Assembly (NCBI RefSeq): GCF_013046825.1
Contig: NZ_CP053187.1
Coordinates: 279,501-343,500 of the forward strand
DNA: 64,000 bases
Reading direction: 5' to 3'
Origin: Turicibacter sanguinis
GTDB taxonomy: Bacteria; Bacillota_I; Bacilli_A; MOL361; Turicibacteraceae
Shown here in pieces: positions 50,201-58,117 of the stretch; positions within the stretch are counted from its first letter, which is position 1; the number at the start of each line of letters is the position of its first letter. The translations under genes were made by a program, and so were the position numbers. The notes under the pieces are model-generated. The model had not been told where the DNA came from and made no database searches. It saw only the letters and a list, made by a program, of their open reading frames with translations.

Positions 50201-50460
50201 TTGGTAAAAAGATTAGTATCTTTTGTGAACTTTAAAGTATATCCATTTAAATCCATCGTATATTTTTTTTCATAAATTTCCATGCTATCAGTGATGGTAA
50301 CATTCCCGTCTAAAATAATTAGACCATTTCCATCACTTTTCCCCAAAAATTGTGTACTAGTCATTTCTCCTTCTATCATATCAGTAGCGAATGCCAACTG
50401 GGTAGACATCATGAATAGCACAAATATCAACAAAAACGCTTTCGAAAAGTTTTTTTTCAT
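47218..50460 (-). CDS. Repeat-rich cell-surface protein with stalk and sortase-like C-terminus
   Basis: 1080 aa. Signal peptide (cleavage near QLAFA, residue 25); three tandem 297-aa repeats (about residues 29-919), each opening GEMTSTQFL-KS and built of short beta-strand units (ITFENGTINLDDIKG, LTLDAVELQAKNY, INIKNSTVTMDG) that suggest a right-handed beta-helix; a Thr-Asp-Lys-Pro stalk of 18 six-residue units (about 917-1025); then PITG, a hydrophobic helix (LAYLFIGIGVITVGGF) and basic tail RKLRRK. The sorting motif reads KPITG rather than LPxTG. RBS AAAGGAG. Likely wall-anchored adhesin; ligand unknown. Confidence 0.85.
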   Translation of the reverse strand: MKKNFSKAFLLIFVLFMMSTQLAFATDMIEGEMTSTQFLGKSDGNGLIILDGNVTITDSMEIYEKKYTMDLNGYTLKFTKDTNLFTNNADVTFKNGKIDLDGIVGNADCILGVGHYGSSASLTLNAVELQANNYISPYALIYVYNDSTLDIENHSILNVSNDGSSAGGVIKTSNKISGKINIIDSTLNFENTVRGFLDGRINIKNSTVTMDGQDNGINSTAGGLNLTLDNSKLTITNSTGRALTVDGAQVNIKNGSVVNFDNSDEGDIRFKSEGKIEVDQSSDLNFKTVKLDEAIDETELGKLIVSEKYDYELGKDGSVILTPKLVAGEMTSIQFLEKSNENGRIILDGNVTLADALKIDGKNYTIDLNGYTLKFTKDTNIFTNNANITFENGTINLDDIKGNADCILGVGHYGSNANLTLDAVELQAKNYTSPYALIYVYNDSTLNIENDSILNVKNEKSLSGGVIKASNGKSGKINVTNSTLNFENAARGFVDGTIILKGSTVNMKGLSNGINSSIGGLELTVDNSELTITGSIGRALTINETTVNVKNNSVLNLSNSLVGDILFKSEGKIEVDHSSDLNFKTIKLDESVNVTNLGNLIVSEKYDYELDEDGNIVITPKPVAGEMTSTQFLGKSDENGLIILDGNVILTDALEIDRQNYTIDLNGYTLKFTKDTNLFTNNANVKFKNGKINLDGIVGNADCILGVGHYGSSASLTLNAVELQANDYISPYALVYVYNDSTLNIENHSILNVSNDGSSAGGVIKTSNKISGKINIIDSTLNFENTVRGFLDGRINIKNSTVTMNGQDNGINSTAGGLNLTLDNSKLTITNSTGRALTVDGAQVNIKNGSVVNFDNSGEGDIRFKSEGKIEVDQSSDLNFKTIKLDDTIKEIELNDLIVSAKYDYKLDEQGNLIVTDKPTDTDKPTDTDKPTDTDKPADTDKPIDTDKPTDTDKPADTDKPTDTDKPADTDKPADTDKPTDTDKPTDTDKPADTDKPTDTDKPIDTDKPTDTDKPIDTDKPIDSNNSGTVTIPSTATDTPGTSKPITGIEKLAYLFIGIGVITVGGFNWVTTNSRKLRRK
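47388..47716 (-). repeat. 18-bp tandem repeat encoding DTDKPx
   Basis: About 18 units. On the plus strand the units read TTGTCTGTATCA followed by GTTGG-, GCTGG- or ATTGG- variants, giving Thr, Ala or Ile at the variable position. The period is a multiple of three, so length change keeps the frame, and alternative frames also stay open. Copy number is expected to vary between strains. Confidence 0.92.
47720..50375 (-). repeat. Three tandem 891-bp coding repeats
   Basis: Matching landmarks lie 891 bp apart (for example the GCACTACTTCC block at 48320, its variant at 49211, and 50102). Copies 1 and 3 are almost identical over long stretches, while copy 2 is more diverged, so copy 3 or 1 has been recently copied or converted. 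Confidence 0.88.
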
Positions 50461-50724
50461 TTTTCACTTTCTCCTTTCATACTCACTAATTTTTATTAAT
50501 TAGACATGTTTCCCCAATACAAAAAAATCATCCTTTTTATATAAATTTTATACACATCTAACATTAAAAATATTACAACAAAAAACACCATATATCAACA
50601 TAGTTTATACAACAAAACCCAAATTTCGAAATATTTACGTTTTTTTTTGTTATATTGGCGCACTTTTTAAAATTTTTTATATTTTTTCTGATATAATATT
50701 TTTTAATATTTTTTATAAGACGAA
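50461..50724. other. AT-rich upstream region of the surface protein gene
   Basis: About 85% A+T, with long T and A runs and no gene. The minus-strand promoter of the surface protein should lie here; no pair of hexamers stands out. Confidence 0.4.
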
Positions 50725-51667
50725 TTGTCAATACAAATGTGACAGTTGCTCAATTAACCTCATCTTCAGTTATCCATGCTAAGTCTGTCTTCTTCAGGAA
50801 AAATTTCGAAGAAGACCATTGGTGTTTTTATTACTTACTTTTTGCCAAGATGAATAGGCCTCTGCAAAATAAACAAGTACCTTTAATTCAGCTTCAACTG
50901 CGAATAGTAGGCAAACCCTTTTCCTCGATCAATCGTATATGTTTTAAATGTATTGAGTAGATAGCGTATATACATTTTCGATACATTTCTAAAGCCGAGC
51001 GATTTTCTACCTTAAGCGCCACATAAAAGCGTGTTTGACGTTCAACAAAGGCTGCTAAACAACCTTTACCAAAACTTGAAACAATCGTATCAAATTCTCA
51101 ATACCCAAATGTTTCACGTTTTTTTTACTTCTTTTGAACGTTGGTGAATAGATGTTCCAATGTTAAAACGGCCTCGTATTTCTCGAGGTTTTCGGCGCTT
51201 TCCTTTTTGCCTTAAACAACTTAAATCTCCCAATAAAATCGGTCCGTCATACATCAAACGATAAATAGTTTTAAATGAAATAACGTCTTTTAAAACCATA
51301 TTAGAAATTTGTTCGGGCGACCAAGTTAGCTTTAAATAGTGTTGGATGGTTTGAATAACTTCTTCAGATTTCTCTAGACAATAACAAACTAAACGACGCT
51401 ATCCAGCCAGTCCATCTGCTAACTCAGCCTGATACGTCTGTTGACTATCTCGTTTGAGTTCACGGGCAATCGTTGAGTAATGGCGATTTAATTTCCCTCG
51501 TTTAATAACCCCTTTTTGAAAGAATTTCTATACGTGTACATTCAAATGTGTTAAGATGTTGATAGCTCATAAATAGATCTCCTTGTTAAGAATTTGGTGT
51601 GGTAACTTCATTCTATAACAGGGGCTCTATCTATGAGATTTTTTTATGTGTCGTACTGGATTGTCAA
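50725..51667 (-). mobile_element. Degenerate IS30-family element
   Basis: Ends TTGTCAATACAAATGTGACA (50725) and, inverted, TTGACAATCCAGTACGACAC (51667) are imperfect inverted repeats. The transposase frame starts at ATG 51570 (MSYQHLNTFECTRIEIL) and is broken several times. The clearest piece (51114-51299) reads TIYRLMYDG and LRQKGKRRKPREIRGRFNIG, the IS30 signature. Not functional. It overlaps or abuts the next element. Confidence 0.75.
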
Positions 51668-51674
51668 CACTAAA

Positions 51675-52508
51675 CTAAACAACTTTTTTAAGGGTATTTT
51701 GACGATATTCAACTGGGGATAAATATCCCAGTGAAGAGTGGATCCTATGATTGTTATACCAGTTAACGTAGTCGGCAAATTCATAACCTAGTTGTTCTTG
51801 GGTTTCAAATATCTGATGGTTTACAAATTCTGTTTTGATTACTTTATAGGTCGCTTCTGCAACAGCGTTGTCATAGGGACATCCCTTCATACTTAAAGAG
51901 CGTTCAATTTCAAATACCTCTAAAATCTCATCAATGATTTTATTCTTAAATTCGTTACCTCGATCCGTGTGGAAAATCTTGATTTGACTTAGGTTAGTTT
52001 GGACTGTACTGAACGCCTTCTTAACTAATTCTGCATCCTTATTAGGCCCAGAGCTATAACCGATAATTTCACGATTAAACAGGTCTACAAGCACACAAAG
52101 ATAGTGCCAGCGATTTTTTACACGAACGTACGTTAAATCACTGACAACAACGTTTAAATGTGGTTGTTCATCAAAGTTACGATCCACGATATTTTCAGTG
52201 TTATCTTCGTTACATTTAGCTGTATGCGGCTTAAATTGAGCAACGGTATAATTCGATACAAGGCCTTCTTGTTTCATGATACGACTAATACGACGACGTG
52301 AAACTTGTTGTCCCATCTTTTTTAACTCTTGCTTAATTTTTCGAGTCCCGTAATTATTTCGGCTTCGACGAAAAATCTCAATGATATCAGTAACCAGTTG
52401 AGTTTCATCTTTCTTCGGTTTAGACTCATAATAATAAGTGCTACGAGGCACATTAAGGACTTTGCACATCTCTGAAACTGAATATTTGTGTGTATTGTTT
52501 TTAATCAC
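51675..52508 (-). CDS. IS3-family transposase OrfB (element A)
   Basis: 277-aa DDE integrase domain. The catalytic triad lies in VVVSDLTYVRV, IFHTDRGNEFKN and DNAVAEATYKVIKTE, with the IS3-type N-terminal HTH region RRISRIMKQEGLV before it. The GTG start overlaps the region just after the orfA stop in the -1 frame. orfA carries a TTTAAAG slip site (T-TTA-AAG) near its end, so an OrfAB fusion by -1 frameshift is expected as the active transposase. No internal break is visible. Confidence 0.9.
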   Translation of the reverse strand: MIKNNTHKYSVSEMCKVLNVPRSTYYYESKPKKDETQLVTDIIEIFRRSRNNYGTRKIKQELKKMGQQVSRRRISRIMKQEGLVSNYTVAQFKPHTAKCNEDNTENIVDRNFDEQPHLNVVVSDLTYVRVKNRWHYLCVLVDLFNREIIGYSSGPNKDAELVKKAFSTVQTNLSQIKIFHTDRGNEFKNKIIDEILEVFEIERSLSMKGCPYDNAVAEATYKVIKTEFVNHQIFETQEQLGYEFADYVNWYNNHRIHSSLGYLSPVEYRQNTLKKVV

Positions 52509-52510
52509 AT

Positions 52511-52807
52511 TTATCTTCGTCCTAAGATCAGCGCGGCTTGCTTTAAAATATCATTTTCCATTTCCAATTGCTTAACTTTTTTACGAAGTTGGATTAACTC
52601 CTGTTCTTCTTCTGAGCGGTTATCTTTCTCCTTAAAAGAACCTGTAGAAGTTGACTGTTTAATCCATTTATCGAGTAAAGACGATGAGATATCATATTCA
52701 CGAACAATATCACATTTACGTTTCCCATTTAAATAAAGCTGGACTAATTGGTTTTTAAATTCATCTGTATACGTACGGCGTGGTCTACGAGTTTTAGTTT
52801 GGGTCAT
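52511..52807 (-). CDS. IS3-family OrfA, helix-turn-helix protein (element A)
   Basis: 98 aa. The HTH YTDEFKNQLVQLYLNGKRKC-DIVREYDISSSLLDKWI is followed by a leucine zipper (LIQLRKKVKQLEMENDILKQ). It recognises the IS ends and is the N-terminal part of the OrfAB fusion. Intact. Confidence 0.9.
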   Translation of the reverse strand: MTQTKTRRPRRTYTDEFKNQLVQLYLNGKRKCDIVREYDISSSLLDKWIKQSTSTGSFKEKDNRSEEEQELIQLRKKVKQLEMENDILKQAALILGRR

Positions 52808-52951
52808 GTTAAAGCTCCTTTAGATTGATATTATTTATAATTCTACATGACCTTAAAAAAACTGTCTAATTAATTGTAACCTATCCAAGTTTTATGGACA
52901 CATTTAAGTTAAGTCGTTAAAATAGACTTAATCATTAAAGGATGTGTCGAT

Positions 52952-53212
52952 ATGAAAAAATATAATACTGAATTTAAATCAATGATTGTTGAACTGTATA
53001 AGACTGGACGATCAGTGAAAGATTTAAGTCGTGAATATGGTGTGTCAGAAGTGACAATTTACAAATGGATTAAACAGATTTCTCCAATTGCCTCAGTTGA
53101 GGATACAGAGATTACTCTGGAAGACATTAAACGTATGAAGCAAGAAATGTTACGTTTACAAGAGGAGAATGAGATTTTAAAAAAGGCTATGACCATATTC
53201 GCGAGAAAGTAA
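52952..53212 (+). CDS. IS3-family OrfA (element B)
   Basis: 86 aa. HTH (KYNTEFKSMIVELYKTGRSV, then SREYGVSEVTIYKWIKQ) and leucine zipper (RMKQEMLRLQEENEILKKAM). Near its end TTA-AAA-AAG (53177-53185) offers the -1 slip site A-AAA-AAG, used in IS3 elements to fuse OrfA to OrfB. Element A's OrfA is only distantly similar. Confidence 0.9.
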   Translation: MKKYNTEFKSMIVELYKTGRSVKDLSREYGVSEVTIYKWIKQISPIASVEDTEITLEDIKRMKQEMLRLQEENEILKKAMTIFARK

Positions 53213-54090
53213 GTCAATCTGAATTATGTCAGTTTATCGATCAGCATCGTTCAGAACATGATGTTAAGCAACTTTGTGAGGTTTTAAATGTTCCAAGAAG
53301 TACTTTTTATCAATCTAAGCATCAAAGCGAGTCTAAGTGGAAACTTAAAAATCAACAACTGCTTGAACGTATTAAGAAAATTTATTTTGAGAGCAAGCGT
53401 CGATACGGTGCCATTAAGGTACATCGTCAATTGCTTAAAGAAGGATTGTATGCCAGCTTGAAACGTATCCAACGCTTAATGAAATTAGCTGGATTAGCCT
53501 CTATTATTCAAAAGAAATACACCCCTTATAAACAATCTAAAGAACTTGTTCTAGAACGTGATAACATTCTAGAACAGGACTTTTCAACGACCTCAATTAA
53601 CCAAAAATGGGTATCAGATATTACTTATATTCACGTTCAAGAAGAAGGTTGGTGCTATTTAGCATCAGTGATGGATTTACATTCAAAAAAAATTATTGGT
53701 TATCACTTTTCTAAACAAATGACAACGGATATTATTGTTCAAGCTTTAAAAAATGCTTATATTTCTCAAAGACCTAAAGATGAGGTTATTCTTCATACTG
53801 ATCTAGGCTCACAGTATACAAGCAAGGACTTTAAAGACTTAATTTCGGATCTGAATATCGTTCAGTCCTTTAGTCGTAAAGGGTGTCCTTACGATAATGC
53901 CTGCATTGAATCTTTTCATGCGACACTAAAGAAAGAAGAAGTGTATCAAACAGTCTATGTTACCTTTAAACAAGCTAGAATGGCTTTATTTCAATACATA
54001 GAAGGCTGGTATAATCGCAAACGAATTCATGGAGCGATTGACTATTTGACTCCTGAAGAATGTGAGCAACTTGCACGACAGACTGCTTAA
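53173..54090 (+). CDS. IS3-family OrfB frame, made by -1 frameshift (element B)
   Basis: The -1 frame is open from 53173 to the stop at 54090 and, read through the A6G slip site, continues KKGYDHIREKVSQSELCQF. HTH-like RIQRLMKLAGL and DDE motifs follow: WVSDITYIHV, VILHTDLGSQYTS and DNACIESFHATLKKE. No good start codon lies near the frame's beginning, so the protein is made mainly as OrfAB. The ATG-like start at 53431 would give only the C-terminal 219 aa. Intact as far as seen. Confidence 0.85.
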   Translation, partial: DFKKGYDHIREKVSQSELCQFIDQHRSEHDVKQLCEVLNVPRSTFYQSKHQSESKWKLKNQQLLERIKKIYFESKRRYGAIKVHRQLLKEGLYASLKRIQRLMKLAGLASIIQKKYTPYKQSKELVLERDNILEQDFSTTSINQKWVSDITYIHVQEEGWCYLASVMDLHSKKIIGYHFSKQMTTDIIVQALKNAYISQRPKDEVILHTDLGSQYTSKDFKDLISDLNIVQSFSRKGCPYDNACIESFHATLKKEEVYQTVYVTFKQARMALFQYIEGWYNRKRIHGAIDYLTPEECEQLARQTA

Positions 54091-54128
54091 AAACTTAACT
54101 TTTTTGTGTCCAAAATATTGACCTAGAT

Positions 54129-54169
54129 CCACAAAATAAGCTTGTACTAACCTACTTATTTTGGTTTTT
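54129..54169 (+). terminator. Hairpin terminator after element B
   Basis: CAAAATAAG / CTTATTTTG arms, 14-nt loop, then T5 after GG. It faces the polysaccharide operon, which ends at 54295. Confidence 0.6.
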
Positions 54170-54294
54170 ATGATTACAATATTATCATTATAAAATATTA
54201 GTTGCACACCTAAGTTGATTTCATATAATAAGCTAATCTAAATATCGAGATAATTGAACAATAAATTAACAATTTTTAATGCGGAAGCAAAATA

Positions 54295-55446
54295 TTATTT
54301 ATATAAGCCTTTTTTTAAGAATTTTAAATATAAAAGGGAGCTATCCTGTTTATAGATTAGATTCTTAGAATTTCTACTTACATAAGAAACAAGCACATTT
54401 ATAATATATGAACATACTAAACTTATAATTATTAACATTCCTACTATCAATATAGACAGTCTTGGTAAGTATATGAATTTTTGAAAATATAAGTTGCAAA
54501 AAAAGCCGTGAATTAACCATAAATTATTAGAATGATTTCCCATTATTTTTAATAACTTATTGATTTTAAACAAATCAATAATATTTAAACTAAAATATAA
54601 AAATAAAGGTGCTAGCACTGCATCTATCGTGACAATATTACTTAAAGCTAATTTATAAAAAATACTGTGAATCAGGTAATTTCTTAAAAACACTACTAAT
54701 ATTACTCCTACTATACAAACAAAAATTTTTTTTGTTACTTTCAGCGTGAATTTTTGATTTATTTTATCAAAAATTCTATATTTAGCACATAAAATTCCTA
54801 CACTAAAATTTATTTGATAGGCTAATGTTAGTAATATGAAATTGTAAATATTCAAATTACTAATTAAAACAAATTGAGGTAGTATGTTATCCATTAAAAA
54901 AGTACAGTAGTATAAACAATGAATACCTAAAATCAATATAATATTCATAAAAAAATTACTTTTATTAATTATATTATTCAATAATAGAAATAATAAAGTC
55001 AATCCTATATAGGGAGCTATAAACCACCAATTAGGATTATAAGAATACTTTAAAAAAAAGAAGTTTTCTATAAACTCTTTCAAATTAAAATTGTCAATAA
55101 ATCCATAAAAAAATCCAACGGATATAAAAATTAAAAAAATTATCCATACTCTCGTGATAAATTTACTTAACCGAATTACAATATCCTTAATCGTTATTAT
55201 TTTTCTTATACTCTGAACATACATTCCATAACCACTTAAAAACAAAAAACCACCAACGCATATTTTTCCAAAATTACCAATATAAAATTCGATTGGAATA
55301 TTATTTATTTCAAAGATAGACATATATGTTACGTCTTTTAACCACTCAGGAAATGCAAAGAGATGATGAATCAACATTAAAATAATTAATATTCCTTTTG
55401 CACTTCTTACCCTATCTTTTGAAAAAAACTCATTTTTCTCTAACAT
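54295..55446 (-). CDS. Acyltransferase-3 family membrane O-acyltransferase
   Basis: 383 aa with about ten membrane helices. The family's N-terminal motif is present as DRVRSAKGILIILMLIHHLF (the His-rich first helix), with GGFLFLSGYGMY in helix two and NPNWWFIAPYIGL further on. Such proteins O-acetylate or O-succinylate surface glycans, taking acyl groups across the membrane. Overlaps the flippase gene end by 7 bp. Last gene of the polysaccharide operon, so a late decoration step is likely. Confidence 0.88.
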   Translation of the reverse strand: MLEKNEFFSKDRVRSAKGILIILMLIHHLFAFPEWLKDVTYMSIFEINNIPIEFYIGNFGKICVGGFLFLSGYGMYVQSIRKIITIKDIVIRLSKFITRVWIIFLIFISVGFFYGFIDNFNLKEFIENFFFLKYSYNPNWWFIAPYIGLTLLFLLLNNIINKSNFFMNIILILGIHCLYYCTFLMDNILPQFVLISNLNIYNFILLTLAYQINFSVGILCAKYRIFDKINQKFTLKVTKKIFVCIVGVILVVFLRNYLIHSIFYKLALSNIVTIDAVLAPLFLYFSLNIIDLFKINKLLKIMGNHSNNLWLIHGFFCNLYFQKFIYLPRLSILIVGMLIIISLVCSYIINVLVSYVSRNSKNLIYKQDSSLLYLKFLKKGLYK

Positions 55447-56990
55447 ATCGATCTCTTTTCTTCATATTTGAAATTAATTTTATTAACTATTTGATTTTTT
55501 AATATTTTCAATAAATACTTTACTTCTTTCGTTCTCAAAAATAGAATTAAAAAAATAATATTAGGAACACTGATACAAATTAATCCCCTAATAACTAATG
55601 ATACAAATGTATATCCTATAATATTTGAACAAATTATTGTTGTTATAGTAAGATTGAATACAAGAATGATTAGATACTTGAAATAATCTACAAAATAAAT
55701 TTTTAAAGATTTTTGAAATAATTCTTTATAAACAACTTTTGGCTGTGTCCAAAAAACAGTAAGAATAGTGCTTAGTGTGGTTCCTAAAAAAACTCCAATA
55801 AAATCAAATCTTTTAATTAGAATAATAGATCCTATTAGATTTATAACTCCCTCAAAAATAGACACATATTTATCTTGGACAAATAATCCAGCTTTATTTT
55901 TAAACGTTGAGATAGGCCCCCTCATTCCTGCTATATAAAAATTAAGCAAAATGACAATGAGAACACTTTTATCCAATAAATATTTTTCACCAATCCACCA
56001 ACTAATAAAAGGTTCAAGTAAATTGAATAAAAAAATAGTAGCAAATCCATATATCCAAAAACTTATTAAATAGGATGTTTTAAAAATAGAATATGTTTTC
56101 TCTTTACTTTCAGTTGCAATTAAATTTCCTACACTTGCCGATATGCCCGATGTAATAGGCGTTAATAAGGCAGATAATTGACTAATAATCATTGTGTAAT
56201 TAGAATATAGCCCTACTGCTTTAACACTTACTAACGCAGATATTAATAAATTATCTGTACTAGTCACCAGATACCCACCTATATTATGAAAAAACATCGC
56301 TTTAACATTTTGATTAATATTAGCAGTTGTCTCTTTATCCAAAGGAACAACGTTTCGTTTATTTAAATAAGGATATCTTCGCCTTACAATAAAAGTATTA
56401 ATCAGATTTTGCATAATAAAAATAAGGATTTCTACAATTAAGAATAAAATATAGCTCTCTGTTTTAACTAAAACTATAATTTTAGCAATGGTTGTTAGGA
56501 TTTGAAATACCATATTACTTCTAGCAATAACATATCCACGTTGATCAGCATTTATTAATGCCCACTTATACGCATTTAAATAAGAGATAATATTTTTCAT
56601 CACAAAAATAAAGTATACTAATCCTAGTCCAGGAATAGGTTGCTCTAATTTCATAAAATAATTTAAGAATGGATATAAACCTAAACTTACTAAAGACATA
56701 ATAACAGCTAGTATAAAATAAGCCTTTTTATACATAAAAACTAACGTGTTTATTTTTGAATAATCATTTTCTGCCAAAGGTTTATATAAATTATAGACAA
56801 TACTAATCCCAATTCCACTTTCAATAAGTACCATCATTGAAAGAACATTAGTCATAACACCATTTATCCCTAAGTATTCAGATCCTAAACTATTAATAAA
56901 AACCTTTCTAGAGATAAATCCCAGTAAAACAATAATTAGTTGTGATACCAAGCCTACAAATATATTTTTCATAGCAAATTTTGTACGCAT
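55440..56990 (-). CDS. Wzx-type polysaccharide flippase (oligosaccharide translocase)
   Basis: 516 aa with 12-14 membrane helices, MOP superfamily. Typical start RTKFAMKNIFVGLVSQL and SRKVFINSLGSEYLGINGV, and a central QNVKAMFFHNIGGYLVTSTD. It flips lipid-linked repeat units to the outside. The frame opens at TTG 56996, but GGGGAG is better spaced (9 bp) for ATG 56990. Lies between the glycosyltransferases and the acyltransferase. No Wzy polymerase is seen in the window. Confidence 0.9.
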   Translation of the reverse strand: MRTKFAMKNIFVGLVSQLIIVLLGFISRKVFINSLGSEYLGINGVMTNVLSMMVLIESGIGISIVYNLYKPLAENDYSKINTLVFMYKKAYFILAVIMSLVSLGLYPFLNYFMKLEQPIPGLGLVYFIFVMKNIISYLNAYKWALINADQRGYVIARSNMVFQILTTIAKIIVLVKTESYILFLIVEILIFIMQNLINTFIVRRRYPYLNKRNVVPLDKETTANINQNVKAMFFHNIGGYLVTSTDNLLISALVSVKAVGLYSNYTMIISQLSALLTPITSGISASVGNLIATESKEKTYSIFKTSYLISFWIYGFATIFLFNLLEPFISWWIGEKYLLDKSVLIVILLNFYIAGMRGPISTFKNKAGLFVQDKYVSIFEGVINLIGSIILIKRFDFIGVFLGTTLSTILTVFWTQPKVVYKELFQKSLKIYFVDYFKYLIILVFNLTITTIICSNIIGYTFVSLVIRGLICISVPNIIFLILFLRTKEVKYLLKILKNQIVNKINFKYEEKRSIC

Positions 56991-57005
56991 TTTCAAATTC
57001 TCCCC

Positions 57006-58109
57006 TTATCCTAATCCTTCCATAACGTCTTGTATCTTGACTACAATATTGTTTACTTCAGAATCGATTAAATAACCATTTTCTCCGTCAGTTATCTGCT
57101 CTAATGCCCCTGCAAACTTTGTTGCAATCACTGTCTTATCTAAACACAAAGCTTCCGCTAATGTTAAACAATAACCATCATGTCTTGATGGTTGGACATA
57201 TAAGTCTGCATGCTTCATATAAGGATAAGGGTTCGCTGTCGCTTCAATAAAAAAGAAATCATTTTCTAATCTATACTTTTGCACAAGAGCTTCGTATTGT
57301 TTTCTAGCACTTCCACTCCCAATACAATACCAGTGAACTTTATATCCTTCTGACTTTAAAACATTCAATGCCTCTATTGCTAAATCTTGACCTTTTTCTT
57401 TAGATAATCTCCCAACGGTTACAATATTAAAATAATGTTGATTAAATGTAACTTGAGGGACTTCATTTGCCATTTCTCTAATTAAATCTGGGGAGATAAC
57501 ATTATAAACTACCTGACACTTTGTTTCCTTTGAAGGAAACTTTTTTATTAACTGCTTACAAGCCTCTTCTGACACCACGTAAAGTTTATCAAAATTCCGC
57601 CATATACAATCATACAACGAATGGTTAATTGGAAACTTAGACACATCAAAATGAATCCAACTAATTTTTTCTTTTGCCTTTACTTTGAATGAAATATAAA
57701 TATCTATGATTTCAGTAGGGGCTGCATAAGCAATGGCGATATCATATTCATCATACAGTTCAGGAATCCACCTCATAATTTGCTCATAATACTTAAGTCG
57801 GTTCTCTCCTTTTTGATCCATCATATAGCCATATAAAAAACGTAATCCTTTTATCCATTGAAACTTTTTAATAAAACTTTGAATTGTTTGATACGGGCTT
57901 TGCATAATAATAGGCTGAATTTCTTTAAACCAGGTGGCCTCTTCTACTTTAACCCATTCCGGTAACATCTCTAAAAATCCACCTTTTTTCTCAAGCAACA
58001 GTACCGTCACATCATACTTATCCTTTTCCATCGTTGACAACAAAGATAATAAAGATTTTTCTACTCCTCCAATATTCATACTGCTAAGCATAAATAAAAC
58101 TTTTTTCAT
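57006..58109 (-). CDS. Glycosyltransferase family 4 (first of three tandem paralogues by position)
   Basis: 367 aa, GT-B fold. N-terminal acceptor-side motif MLSSMNIGGVEKSLLSLLS. C-terminal donor site with NIVTVGRLSKEKGQDLAIEA and the E-x7-E region PSRHDGYCLTLAEALCLDKTVIA. The motif order is that of retaining GT4 enzymes. Shares its layout and many residues with the next two genes upstream, so the three arose by duplication. Sugar and linkage are not predictable. 9 bp after its neighbour. Confidence 0.9.
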   Translation of the reverse strand: MKKVLFMLSSMNIGGVEKSLLSLLSTMEKDKYDVTVLLLEKKGGFLEMLPEWVKVEEATWFKEIQPIIMQSPYQTIQSFIKKFQWIKGLRFLYGYMMDQKGENRLKYYEQIMRWIPELYDEYDIAIAYAAPTEIIDIYISFKVKAKEKISWIHFDVSKFPINHSLYDCIWRNFDKLYVVSEEACKQLIKKFPSKETKCQVVYNVISPDLIREMANEVPQVTFNQHYFNIVTVGRLSKEKGQDLAIEALNVLKSEGYKVHWYCIGSGSARKQYEALVQKYRLENDFFFIEATANPYPYMKHADLYVQPSRHDGYCLTLAEALCLDKTVIATKFAGALEQITDGENGYLIDSEVNNIVVKIQDVMEGLG

Positions 58110-58117
58110 AATGCCCC

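Larger units (their letters stand above)
51664..52880 (-). mobile_element. IS3-family element A, apparently intact
   Basis: orfA and orfB on the minus strand are flanked by imperfect inverted ends that share a TTTTTTAAGG block (left end read on plus from about 51664, right end on minus from about 52880). Ends are set by eye to a few bases. Confidence 0.8.
52895..54112 (+). mobile_element. IS3-family element B, apparently intact
   Basis: Terminal inverted repeats TGGACAC-ATTTAAGTTAAG (52895) and, inverted, TGGACAC-AAAAAAGTTAAG (54112) bound 1218 bp holding orfA and orfB. No clear target duplication is seen. It lies only 15 bp from element A, in the opposite orientation. Confidence 0.88.
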
